Origin: GCA-003244245 sp050700055
GTDB taxonomy: Bacteria > Actinomycetota > Actinomycetes > Mycobacteriales > Pseudonocardiaceae
DNA length: 64,000 bases
Reading direction: 5' to 3'
NCBI GenBank assembly: GCA_050700055.1
Contig: JBOHGE010000027.1
Span: forward strand, 1-64,000
Part shown: positions 57,600 to 64,000 of the stretch, one piece after another
Layout: each line of letters begins with the position of its first letter
How positions within the stretch are numbered: position 1 is the stretch's first letter
The notes under the pieces: model-generated
What the model was told of the DNA's origin: nothing
Databases searched by the model: none
Seen by the model: only the letters and a program-made list of their open reading frames with translations
Program-made: the position numbers and the translations under genes

Positions 57600-58127
57600 A
57601 CGACGACAGTCCAAAAGCCATACCTTTTAGCAAGTTACTCATGCGGGACGATGAGATCAGGGGCCGGCTGCGCGCTGAAGTTCCTCCGCGACAACACCGA
57701 CCTGGGCACCGACACCGTCATCTGCACGGGCTCCTCCTGAAGCGCCGACTCCGCGGTGAAGCACGACCTGCTGGCCGGCCGGGCGGGCACCAGCTCCACC
57801 CGGCGTACCCGGCTGCTGCTGCCGATGCGGTTCCGCGACGTGCTCGCCGCGACCGGTCGGGCCGTCCCGACGCCGGGCCCGCTCGCTTCATGGGAGCTAC
57901 AGGGCGACGCGGCGGGTGCGTGCGAGCTGTTCGCTGACGAGCTGCACCTGGCGATGAACCGCGCCGCCTGCGCCGAGGCACTTGGATACGCCAGCCGGCA
58001 CGTGTTCGACACGCGCCTGAACCGGCTCACCACCGCCTTCGCCGCCGTGTGGTCCCACCAGGTCGATCTCACCGGCAGGCGGATCGTCGGCTCCCAAACA
58101 GTAGTCGAAAGACAAGTGTCAGACTGA
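57600..58127 (+). pseudogene. AAA_14/DUF4143-type ATPase fragment
   Basis: Reads LKFLRDNTDLGTDTVICTGSS, then a stop, then SAVKHDLLAGRAGTSSTRRT RLLLPMRFRDVLAATGRAVP to 58127. This corresponds to the part after Walker B, with RFRDVL typical of this family. N-terminal ATPase and the end are absent. Another member of a row of damaged ATPase genes between 57.1 and 59.6 kb. Confidence 0.5.
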
Positions 58128-58198
58128 GAGACGGTGTGGTGCGACAAGAACCGAGGGCCGACAATGTCGGTCGGCGCGTGGTGAGAGAGGACAGGACT

Positions 58199-59047
58199 AT
58201 GGATACTGGCGAGCCGGTGGTCCCCTCCCGGCGGCTCGGCCGGGAGCTGAGACGACTGCGCGACGTCTCGGGTCACACCCAGGTGCAGGTCGCAAAGCAC
58301 GTCGGCACCGCGTCGACCACGATCAGCAAGATCGAGACCGGTGAGCGCAACGCCCCGATCCCACACCTCAAGCTGATGCTGCAGCTCTACCAGGTGGCTC
58401 CCGGGCACGCCAAGGCACTGGTCCGGCTCGCCGAGCAAGCCCGGCAGCCCGGCTGGTGGATGGCGCACCGGGACGACGTCCCGCACTGGTTCATCGAGTA
58501 CGTCGGCCTGGAGAGCGAGGCCGAGCAGGTCTGGACCTACGAGCAGGGGTACTTCCCGGGCCTACTGCAAACCGAGCGGTACACCGAGGCCGTCACCGTG
58601 GCCGCCAACACCGCAGAGACATCCGAGAGCGCGCAGGGAGTCGCGCGGGTACGGGCCACCCGCCAGCTGAGACTGCGTGGCGCAAAACCAGTGGTACTGC
58701 GCGCGGTGATCGATGAGGCGGTCCTACACCGTCAGGTCGGCGGACCGGACGTGATGCGCGAGCAGGTGGTGCGGCTACGCCAGGCGATGTCGCAGCCGAA
58801 CATCACCGTCCAGATCATGCCGTTCTCCTTGGGCGCACATCCGGGCCAGACCGGGCCGTTCACCGTCCTGCGCTACTCCGAGCGGTCGATGAACATGGTC
58901 TACGTCGAGGTGCGCGGCGGCTCCGTCTACCTCGACCGGTCGAAGGACATCGACATCCATGAAGTGGTCTTCGAGGAACTCTCCCGCCTCGCACTCAGCG
59001 AGGACGACACGGCCTCGCTGCTCAGTGAAATGGAAAGGAAGTACTAA
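58199..59047 (+). CDS. Scr1-family XRE regulator (DUF5753)
   Basis: ATG 58199 with GAGAGGACAGG upstream, 282 aa. Residues 10-65 are a helix-turn-helix (RRLRDVSGHTQVQVAKHVGT ASTTISKIETGERN). The remainder is the DUF5753 domain (WFIEYVGLESEAEQVWTYEQ GYFPGLLQTERYTEAV, ..NITVQIMPFSLGAHPGQTGPF). Scr1-type regulators in actinomycetes usually have a DUF397 partner, and here one follows 3 bp downstream. The pair is often involved in developmental or antibiotic control. Confidence 0.9.
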   Translation: MDTGEPVVPSRRLGRELRRLRDVSGHTQVQVAKHVGTASTTISKIETGERNAPIPHLKLMLQLYQVAPGHAKALVRLAEQARQPGWWMAHRDDVPHWFIEYVGLESEAEQVWTYEQGYFPGLLQTERYTEAVTVAANTAETSESAQGVARVRATRQLRLRGAKPVVLRAVIDEAVLHRQVGGPDVMREQVVRLRQAMSQPNITVQIMPFSLGAHPGQTGPFTVLRYSERSMNMVYVEVRGGSVYLDRSKDIDIHEVVFEELSRLALSEDDTASLLSEMERKY

Positions 59048-59049
59048 CG

Positions 59050-59241
59050 ATGCACGAACACAGATGGCAGCGCAGTAGCTACAGCAGCGACCAGGGCGGC
59101 AACTGCCTTGAGCTCTGCGATCTGGGCGACAACGGCCGGGCCGTCCGGGACTCGAAGGACCCCACCGGTCCGGCGCTGAGGCTCAGCGCAGCCCAGTGGG
59201 CCGCCTTCACCCGCGGGATCAGCCAAGACGAGATCGGCTGA
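59050..59241 (+). CDS. DUF397 protein
   Basis: A 63-aa DUF397 protein: WQRSSYSSDQGGNCLELCDL and AVRDSKDPTGPALRLSAAQW AAF are the complete family motif. Usually a partner or antagonist of an Scr1 regulator, like the gene right before it (3-bp gap). Function not established biochemically for most members. Confidence 0.9.
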   Translation: MHEHRWQRSSYSSDQGGNCLELCDLGDNGRAVRDSKDPTGPALRLSAAQWAAFTRGISQDEIG

Positions 59242-59349
59242 CCACGGCCACCGACCGCCCCCCGCACGGAATTCGGGGATGGTCGGTGGCGTATCCCAGC
59301 GGCCCAGCTGGGCGCCCGTGCGACAAGCAGGTGGACGCCTTCAGGTCAG

Positions 59350-59540
59350 TCATGCCCCGTGATAGAGACGGTCGAGGCCGATGCACACGGCTGCGCCGGT
59401 ACGTTCGGCGGCATGTAACTCGTCGGTGAAGCCGGCTCCGCTGAAGCAGAGCAGCCGCGCCTGCTCAACACCGTCGCGATCCTGGGCGATGAGCAGCCGA
59501 CGGATCTGTTGCAGCCGCCCGAGGTGCTCCATACCCCGCA
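59350..59540 (-). pseudogene. C-terminal fragment of an archaeal-type ATPase
   Basis: Minus strand EHLGRLQQIRRLLIAQDRDG and ARLLCFSGAGFTDELHAAER, ending IGLDRLYHGA and stop 59350. The ending (LFSxxGF..L..A......LVDLDRLY.G) is that of DUF234/ArchATPase proteins, and thus may belong to the same lost gene type as 57153. Upstream part absent. The rest of 59242-59608 has no feature seen. Confidence 0.45.
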
Positions 59541-59608
59541 AGGTGTAGCCACACCTACGGTATCTACGCTTACACCTCACAGTGCTACCCGCCACTGATC
59601 CACCCCCT

Positions 59609-59674
59609 CCGCATTCAGCGGGCTGAGCGGCCCTATCCGAGTGCCGATAACCCCGCTCAGCCCGCTGAATGCGG
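59609..59674. repeat. Stem-loop repeat, copy 2 (22-bp perfect arms)
   Basis: Arms 59609-59630 and 59653-59674 pair perfectly. Read on the minus strand it matches copy 1 (1158-1222) through the left arm and the first ~8 nt of the loop (TTATCG). One arm pair is C-G in one copy and G-C in the other. It follows the espG-like stop (59685). Confidence 0.85.
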
Positions 59675-59684
59675 GATGAGCCAT

Positions 59685-60476
59685 TCAACCGGTGGGGATG
59701 GCGTTCAGGAGGCGGTTGATGCGCTGGGCTAGCTGCGGGAGCGTCGCTGGGGCCAGGGTGGTCCACTCCGAACGGTCCGACCCGCGTACCGGCTGCAGCG
59801 TGTACCCGCCGCGCTCAGTGGCGAGGTAGATCAACGCGGCACCACCCGAGTGCCGCCGGCCATCACCGCCCCGGCGGGCAACGCCGAACCTCCCGCCGCC
59901 GGTCTTGGACCCATGCACCATGGCCACGAACGCCTGCGCGTCGGCGGGCCTGACGCCACCGCAAGTCAGCCGGTTGGCCAGCTTCGCCCCGGTCAGCCCG
60001 CGCTGCCCGTCCGGCGCCGGTTGGGCCAGCAGCCCCGACGGCACCGACACCGACGACCCCGGGCCGGCCGGGCGATCCGGCAGCTGCCGGGCGACCGCGC
60101 TGCACAGCTCGCCGGCTGGGCCGGTGCGTACCACCAGCCGATGCTCGTCGAGCATCGCCAGCACTCCCCACGCACCCCGCGATCCGGCCAGCAACCGCAC
60201 CTGACCGGCCTGGGTCTGCACCCATCCGGTGATCTCGCTCGCCGGGGTGGCCAGCAGGCGCAGCGGGTCGACCAGCACCGGCGCCAGACCACGGTGATCG
60301 GCCAGGTCACGAGCCCGCAAGCCGTCGAGCGTGCGTCCGGTCTGCGCCCGCCGCTGCTGCTCGGTCAGTTCCGGGAGCCCGGGCAGATCCAGGCTCCAGG
60401 GCCGGATGCCCAGGTCCAGGGCGTGCCAGGCGGTGCGGTACTCCTCATGGGTCAGCTCAACCGAGATGCCGCGCAC
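59685..60476 (-). CDS. EspG-family ESX-secretion-associated protein
   Basis: A 263-aa EspG protein (VELTHEEYRTAWHALDLGIR PWSLDLPG, LVVRTGPAGELCSAVARQLP). EspG proteins are cytosolic chaperones for PE/PPE proteins in type VII secretion. The PPE-like gene is immediately upstream in the same operon. No ESX core component (EccC, EccD, MycP) is in this window. A Gly/Arg-rich loop (KTGGGRFGVARRGGDGRRHS) near the end is longer than typical. Ends at the stem-loop repeat. Confidence 0.85.
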   Translation of the reverse strand: MRGISVELTHEEYRTAWHALDLGIRPWSLDLPGLPELTEQQRRAQTGRTLDGLRARDLADHRGLAPVLVDPLRLLATPASEITGWVQTQAGQVRLLAGSRGAWGVLAMLDEHRLVVRTGPAGELCSAVARQLPDRPAGPGSSVSVPSGLLAQPAPDGQRGLTGAKLANRLTCGGVRPADAQAFVAMVHGSKTGGGRFGVARRGGDGRRHSGGAALIYLATERGGYTLQPVRGSDRSEWTTLAPATLPQLAQRINRLLNAIPTG

Positions 60477-60486
60477 ATGATCCCCC

Positions 60487-61758
60487 TCAATAGACCGGAT
60501 CCTCGCCGATCACCGGCGGCGCGGTGGGCGGCAGGTCACCCACGATCGCGTTGGAGTCGTCGTGGACGAGGTACTTGCTGCGGTGCTCGCGCTCTCGGTC
60601 GGAGTCACCGCGCTGGCCGGCGCCCCCGGCCGGCAGCAGCTCCTCGTACCCAGCGCTGCGCCGTGCACCTACTGGGGTCACGCCTTCAGCGCGCGGGTGC
60701 GCACTGATGCCGGGCTGGGCGGCACTGACACCGGGCCGCGGTCCGAACCCGGCGGAATTCACCGCACCACCTGCACTGGTTGCACCACGTGCGCCCCCTG
60801 CTCCTGCTGAACCGCCTGCACCGCCGATCCCAGGCCCCGCCGCTGTATCAGGCACCGACCTCGACGAGTACCGTCCGGCGGTGCTGTCGCTGAGCCCGAG
60901 TCCGGCGCTGACCGGCAGTGATCCGGACGCCACGCTCTGCCCCAGTGTCGGGTTACCGGCCCATCTGCCCGATCCCGGCGTGACACTGTCCGGTGCGGCG
61001 GGCCCGCTCTGGGCGAGCTGCGACGCCGTCGCCACCGGCTGGTAAGTGGCCATCGGGTGGGCTGCCGGCTGACTCGTCGCCGACTGGGGTGTCGCCGGCT
61101 GGCTGGCTGCCGGCTGGGTCGTCGGCGGATGCTGGCCATTACCGACCGTCGCCGACGTTGCGCCGTCGACCCTGGCGTCGATCAACGCAAGCGCACCGAT
61201 GCCGGCGTCCAACGCCTGCGGTGCGGTGAAGGCCGGTGCGGGGTCGATGTTGCCATTGGAGCTGGACTGATACACCCGCATCGCCTGACGGGCCTGCTCC
61301 GCAGCGTCCTGCCGGCGCTGCAGCGCCCGCTCCTCCTCGGTGACCAATCCCGGAAACCAGTCCATCTGCTGGGAGAGCCACTCGGCGGGATCGTCGAAGA
61401 AGCCGGCGGACACCGGTGCCGGCGGTACCGGCGGGACGTTGTGCTTAGCGGTGACCCAGTAGTCGGCCTGGCCCTGCGCCCGCTGCGCTGCGATGGTCGC
61501 GATCAGCGCGACGTCATCCATCCATGGCAGCATCGCGCCGGTCGCCGCGGCGGCCTCCTCCGCTGCCGCGCCTGTGCGGGAAGCGAGGACGCCGAGGATC
61601 GCGCTCTGCACGTACGACTTGCCGATCACCCCGACGTCGTCGCCCAACCGCTGCCACGCTCGGCTGACCTCCTGCAGCGACCCCGAGCCGGCCCCGCCAT
61701 TGATGGAGTCGAAGATAACCTGATGATCGGTATCGTCGTAGTTGAAGTCCGTCCCCAT
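60487..61758 (-). CDS. PPE-like protein with Gly/Ser/Ala/Gln-rich C-terminus
   Basis: ATG 61758 (MGTDFNYDDTDHQVIFDSIN) behind GAGGGGGC gives 423 aa. The N-terminal ~180 residues are helical (SLQEVSRAWQRLGDDVGVIG KSYVQSAILGVLASRTG) with the PPE-type YWVTAKHNVPPVPP. The rest is low-complexity: (A/S)QPA repeats (~230-260), then Gly/Ala/Ser. In actinomycetes such proteins are ESX substrates. Spacing of 10 bp to espG and 14 bp to the lipoprotein gene indicates one operon. Confidence 0.8.
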   Translation of the reverse strand: MGTDFNYDDTDHQVIFDSINGGAGSGSLQEVSRAWQRLGDDVGVIGKSYVQSAILGVLASRTGAAAEEAAAATGAMLPWMDDVALIATIAAQRAQGQADYWVTAKHNVPPVPPAPVSAGFFDDPAEWLSQQMDWFPGLVTEEERALQRRQDAAEQARQAMRVYQSSSNGNIDPAPAFTAPQALDAGIGALALIDARVDGATSATVGNGQHPPTTQPAASQPATPQSATSQPAAHPMATYQPVATASQLAQSGPAAPDSVTPGSGRWAGNPTLGQSVASGSLPVSAGLGLSDSTAGRYSSRSVPDTAAGPGIGGAGGSAGAGGARGATSAGGAVNSAGFGPRPGVSAAQPGISAHPRAEGVTPVGARRSAGYEELLPAGGAGQRGDSDREREHRSKYLVHDDSNAIVGDLPPTAPPVIGEDPVY

Positions 61759-61772
61759 TTCGCTGAGCCCCC

Positions 61773-62366
61773 TCAACTCTTCAGCGGCAGGTTCATCAGC
61801 ACCGCCGCCGCGACCTGCTTACCCACCACACACGCCTGCTGCGGATCTTTGTTGAACGTATCCGAGTCGTAGCTCACCGAGACACTCTGGCGCTCCGCAG
61901 GTTTGACGGCAATATCACAATGCGGAAGGTCCGCTTTGGGTCTCGTGACTATCGCGGGATAGCCGGCGATCTCGGTGAGCTCGAAAAACGGAAGGTCCTG
62001 CCGTCTTTCGTAAACGGCCTCCAAGGTCAGGTTGTTAGTGAGCGTGCCGATATAGACCGTTCGAGATATTCGCCCGTCACGGGTGATGCTCGTCCACTTG
62101 CAGTCCAAGTTGCCGAGAACACCGTCCTGTTGTTTCGGTGGAAGGTCTAGCCCGAACCCGGCCGCCTGCTGCGAGGTCAGCAACTCGCACGGCTGACGGG
62201 CGAGAGCGGCGACATCGCGAGGGTTTCTGACCGGAGGGATCGAGCTGGACTCATCCGTAGGGGTCGCTCGGACGGGCTCCGGTGCAGCGTCAGTGCCGCT
62301 GCCACAACCCGCCAACATGATCACCGATCCGACAGCGATCATGCCCGCAGCGAATCTAATCCTCAT
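61773..62366 (-). CDS. DUF3558 lipoprotein
   Basis: ATG 62366 (MRIRFAAGMIAVGSVIMLAG C) gives 197 aa. The signal ends in lipobox LAGC, giving a membrane-anchored lipoprotein. The DUF3558 region includes PCELLTSQQAAGFGLDLPPK, CKWTSI, HCDIAVKPAERQSVSVSYD and ACVVGKQVAAAVLMNLP. DUF3558 proteins are extracellular, and often encoded with ESX-related genes in Pseudonocardiales. Overlaps the upstream small gene by 4 nt. Confidence 0.88.
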   Translation of the reverse strand: MRIRFAAGMIAVGSVIMLAGCGSGTDAAPEPVRATPTDESSSIPPVRNPRDVAALARQPCELLTSQQAAGFGLDLPPKQQDGVLGNLDCKWTSITRDGRISRTVYIGTLTNNLTLEAVYERRQDLPFFELTEIAGYPAIVTRPKADLPHCDIAVKPAERQSVSVSYDSDTFNKDPQQACVVGKQVAAAVLMNLPLKS

Positions 62367-62773
62367 ATCGGTAGTCCGGGGCTGGCCGTCGGGATGTTCA
62401 GCTCGTCGACCTGCAGGTAGGTCGTCAGGTCCTCCCGCAACTTGCACGCCAAGTCCTCGAGTTGCTTTGCGCCCGCGAGAAGGGTCACGTACAAGTTGTT
62501 GGCACCACTATCCGACGCCCACCGGCCGATCTGGGAGGCCGCGTTGACGCTGACTCCATCGATACCGGGAGGGCGGATGTCCGCTAGGAGTTGCGCCTTC
62601 CTCGCCCGGTCCCTGAAGAACTCCGCGGCTTCCTCGAGATCGGCGATGGCCTGGGGGGCGCGCTCGTAGTCGACGGAGAAACTCGCGGCCGTGCCACTGC
62701 CGCCCAGCGCCGTGTTCTGCAGCACGTTGCCGGTATCGCGGGCGGCGTCGAGCCACTGGTTCTCGCTACTCAT
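62363..62773 (-). CDS. Small ESX/WXG100-like helical protein
   Basis: ATG 62773 (MSSENQWLDAARDTGNVLQN) with GGAGGGG upstream gives 136 aa. A long helical hairpin is visible (APQAIADLEEAAEFFRDRAR KAQLLAD and NNLYVTLLAGAKQLEDLACK LREDLTTYLQVDEL). No classical WXG motif. It is the first gene of the four-gene unit and probably a substrate or chaperone partner. Confidence 0.7.
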   Translation of the reverse strand: MSSENQWLDAARDTGNVLQNTALGGSGTAASFSVDYERAPQAIADLEEAAEFFRDRARKAQLLADIRPPGIDGVSVNAASQIGRWASDSGANNLYVTLLAGAKQLEDLACKLREDLTTYLQVDELNIPTASPGLPI

Positions 62774-62833
62774 CGGGTTCCCCTCCTGCGGGACAAGGAG
62801 TCTGCCACACGGGCTGATCACTACAGTGAGGTA

Positions 62834-63358
62834 ATGGCAGTGCAGATCATCCTGGTGCGGGGCGACATCACCGAGCAGCACGTCGATGCAGTGGTCAACG
62901 CCGCCAACGGCTCGCTACTCGGCGGGGGCGGCGTCGACGGCGGGATCCATCATCGCGGCGGGCCGGCGATCCTCGCGCAATGCCGGCAGCTACGGGCCGA
63001 GCGCTACCCCGACGGCCTGCCCACCGGCCAGGCGGTCGCCACCACTGCGGGTGATCTGCCGGCTCGCTGGGTGATCCACACCGTCGGGCCGATGCATACC
63101 CAGTCCGAGGACCGCTCCGAGCTGCTCGCCTCGTGCTATCGCCAGTCGCTGCGGGTGGCCGACGAGCTCGGCGCGCAGACCGTCGCCTTCCCCGCGGTGT
63201 CGGCTGGAAGCTACGGGTGGCCGCTGGCCGACGCCGCCCGCATCGCGCTGACCACCGTCGCCAACACCCCCACCAGCGTGCGCGAGGCCCGGTTCGTGCT
63301 GTTCAGCGGACCTGTTCTGGATGCTTTCCGGGCCGTGCAGGGCAGGCCGGAGAGGTAG
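62834..63358 (+). CDS. Macrodomain protein, O-acetyl-ADP-ribose deacetylase type
   Basis: ATG 62834 (MAVQIILVRGDITEQHVDAV) gives 174 aa, the YmdB length. Macrodomain motifs: VVNAANGSLLGGGGVDGGIHH, PTGQAVATTAGDLPARWVIHTVGP, and TVAFPAVSAGSYGWPLADAA. It cleaves O-acetyl-ADP-ribose or removes ADP-ribose from proteins and nucleic acids. Divergent from the ESX-type operon with ~60-bp spacing. Terminator at 63361-63392. Confidence 0.9.
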   Translation: MAVQIILVRGDITEQHVDAVVNAANGSLLGGGGVDGGIHHRGGPAILAQCRQLRAERYPDGLPTGQAVATTAGDLPARWVIHTVGPMHTQSEDRSELLASCYRQSLRVADELGAQTVAFPAVSAGSYGWPLADAARIALTTVANTPTSVREARFVLFSGPVLDAFRAVQGRPER

Positions 63359-63360
63359 CG

Positions 63361-63392
63361 AACCCCGGCGGTCGGGGGAAATCGCCGGGGTT
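63361..63392 (+). terminator. Hairpin terminator after the macrodomain gene
   Basis: AACCCCGGCG (63361-63370) pairs fully with CGCCGGGGTT (63383-63392), starting right after the stop codon at 63358. No T-run follows. 63393-63562 shows no gene. Confidence 0.7.
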
Positions 63393-63562
63393 CATGAAGC
63401 TAATCGCGGCAGTATCGGGTGGCGTTACAGCGGTCGGGACGTGACTTTCGTGGTGAGTGCTTTCAGTGGCAGGCAGTACCGTCGAGCGGACATATCGTGA
63501 TCAACATGACATGATCTATTGAGGTGGCCGCTGGGCCACAGCAGCAGGACAGGGAGACCGGC

Positions 63563-64000
63563 ATGAGCCAGCCAGACCTCAAACCACGTAGCCGGGACGT
63601 CACCGACGGCCTGGAGCGCGCCGGGGCCCGTGGCATGTTGCGCGCCGTGGGCATGGGCGACGACGACTTCGCCAAGCCGCAGATCGGCGTCGCGTCGTCC
63701 TGGAACGAGATCACCCCGTGCAACCTGTCGCTGGACCGGTTGGCCAAGGCCGGCAAGGAGGGCGTGCACGCCGCCGGGGGTTTCCCGATGGAGTTCGGCA
63801 CGATCTCGGTGTCCGACGGCATCTCCATGGGCCACGTCGGGATGCACTACTCGCTGGTTTCCCGCGAAGTGATCGCCGACTCGGTGGAGACCGTGGTGGA
63901 AGCCGAACGCCTCGATGGGACGGTGCTGCTGGCCGGCTGCGACAAGAGCCTGCCCGGGATGCTGATGGCCGCCGCCCGGCTGGATCTGGCGGCGGTGTTC
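63563..64000 (+). CDS. ilvD: Dihydroxy-acid dehydratase (3' end outside window)
   Basis: ATG 63563 with AGGGAG upstream; 146 residues visible. The N-terminus SQPDLKPRSRDVTDGLERAGARGML, VASSWNEITPCN (first Fe-S Cys), GTISVSDGISMGHVGMHYSL and LAGCDKSLPGM (second Cys) are the invariant IlvD/Edd signatures. It makes 2-keto acids in valine, leucine and isoleucine biosynthesis, using a [2Fe-2S] cluster. The rest of the ~610-aa protein lies outside the window. Confidence 0.93.
   Translation, partial: MSQPDLKPRSRDVTDGLERAGARGMLRAVGMGDDDFAKPQIGVASSWNEITPCNLSLDRLAKAGKEGVHAAGGFPMEFGTISVSDGISMGHVGMHYSLVSREVIADSVETVVEAERLDGTVLLAGCDKSLPGMLMAAARLDLAAVF

Noticed and set aside
61057..61872. Plus-strand frame of 271 codons
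   Set aside because: Antisense to the PPE-like gene; composition is a mirror of Ala/Gly codons.

Overview
The window is high-GC actinomycete DNA, most likely from the order Pseudonocardiales. Pointers are the SARP/NB-ARC regulator, an Scr1-type XRE regulator paired with a DUF397 protein, EspG/PPE/DUF3558 genes, GTG starts with AGGAGG-type ribosome binding sites, a selenocysteine locus (selA, selB, selC), and trypsin-, caspase- and CHAT-type conflict proteins typical of multicellular actinobacteria. This placement is inferred from gene content only.

Layout. 1-3.2 kb: truncated SARP regulator, class V aminotransferase, serine hydrolase. 3.2-14 kb: accessory DNA with IS110 and IS1380 remnants, an XRE/TPR regulator, a broken Trypco1 gene ahead of a giant trypsin-STAND-WD40 protein, an unassigned 534-aa protein flanked by direct repeats, and small hydrophilic proteins. 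13.8-17.1 kb: protein kinase-like gene, XRE regulator and Cys-rich small protein, with a degraded partial copy of the kinase. 17.1-24.2 kb: TetR-regulated ABC exporter, a frameshifted NYN nuclease gene behind a leader terminator, decayed coding sequence, and a PASTA protein with a translationally coupled partner. 24.3-31.3 kb: selB, selA, selC, a broken CHAT-WD40 gene, a MetE-like protein and cutA. 31.4-34.3 kb: IS630 remnant and an EACC1-caspase pair in which the caspase is fused through a membrane segment to an extracytoplasmic ligand-binding domain.

34.6-53.0 kb looks like a biosynthetic gene cluster. A DhnA-type aldolase and a dehydroquinate-synthase-II-like enzyme predict 3-amino-4-hydroxybenzoate. 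Around them lie two AMP-forming ligases (one lacking its C-terminal lid), an HpaB-type hydroxylase, a flavin reductase, two O-methyltransferases, a bicovalent FAD oxidase, an SDR, a cupin and a class A FAD hydroxylase. The cluster contains an Ada-like regulator that has lost both methyl-acceptor cysteines. It is followed by an operon of ECF sigma factor, MGMT-Ada fusion, AlkB and Ogt. Together these suggest a DNA-alkylating product with built-in resistance.

53-64 kb: hydantoinase B, PIN and ATPase remnants, a VapBC-type toxin-antitoxin pair, Scr1/DUF397, a four-gene ESX-associated operon, a macrodomain protein and the start of ilvD. Several dispersed inverted and direct repeats (3.2, 9.8, 11.7, 30.9 and 31.7 kb, and a stem-loop pair at 1.2 and 59.6 kb) mark the accessory parts. 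No CRISPR array or rRNA was seen; the only tRNA found is tRNA-Sec.
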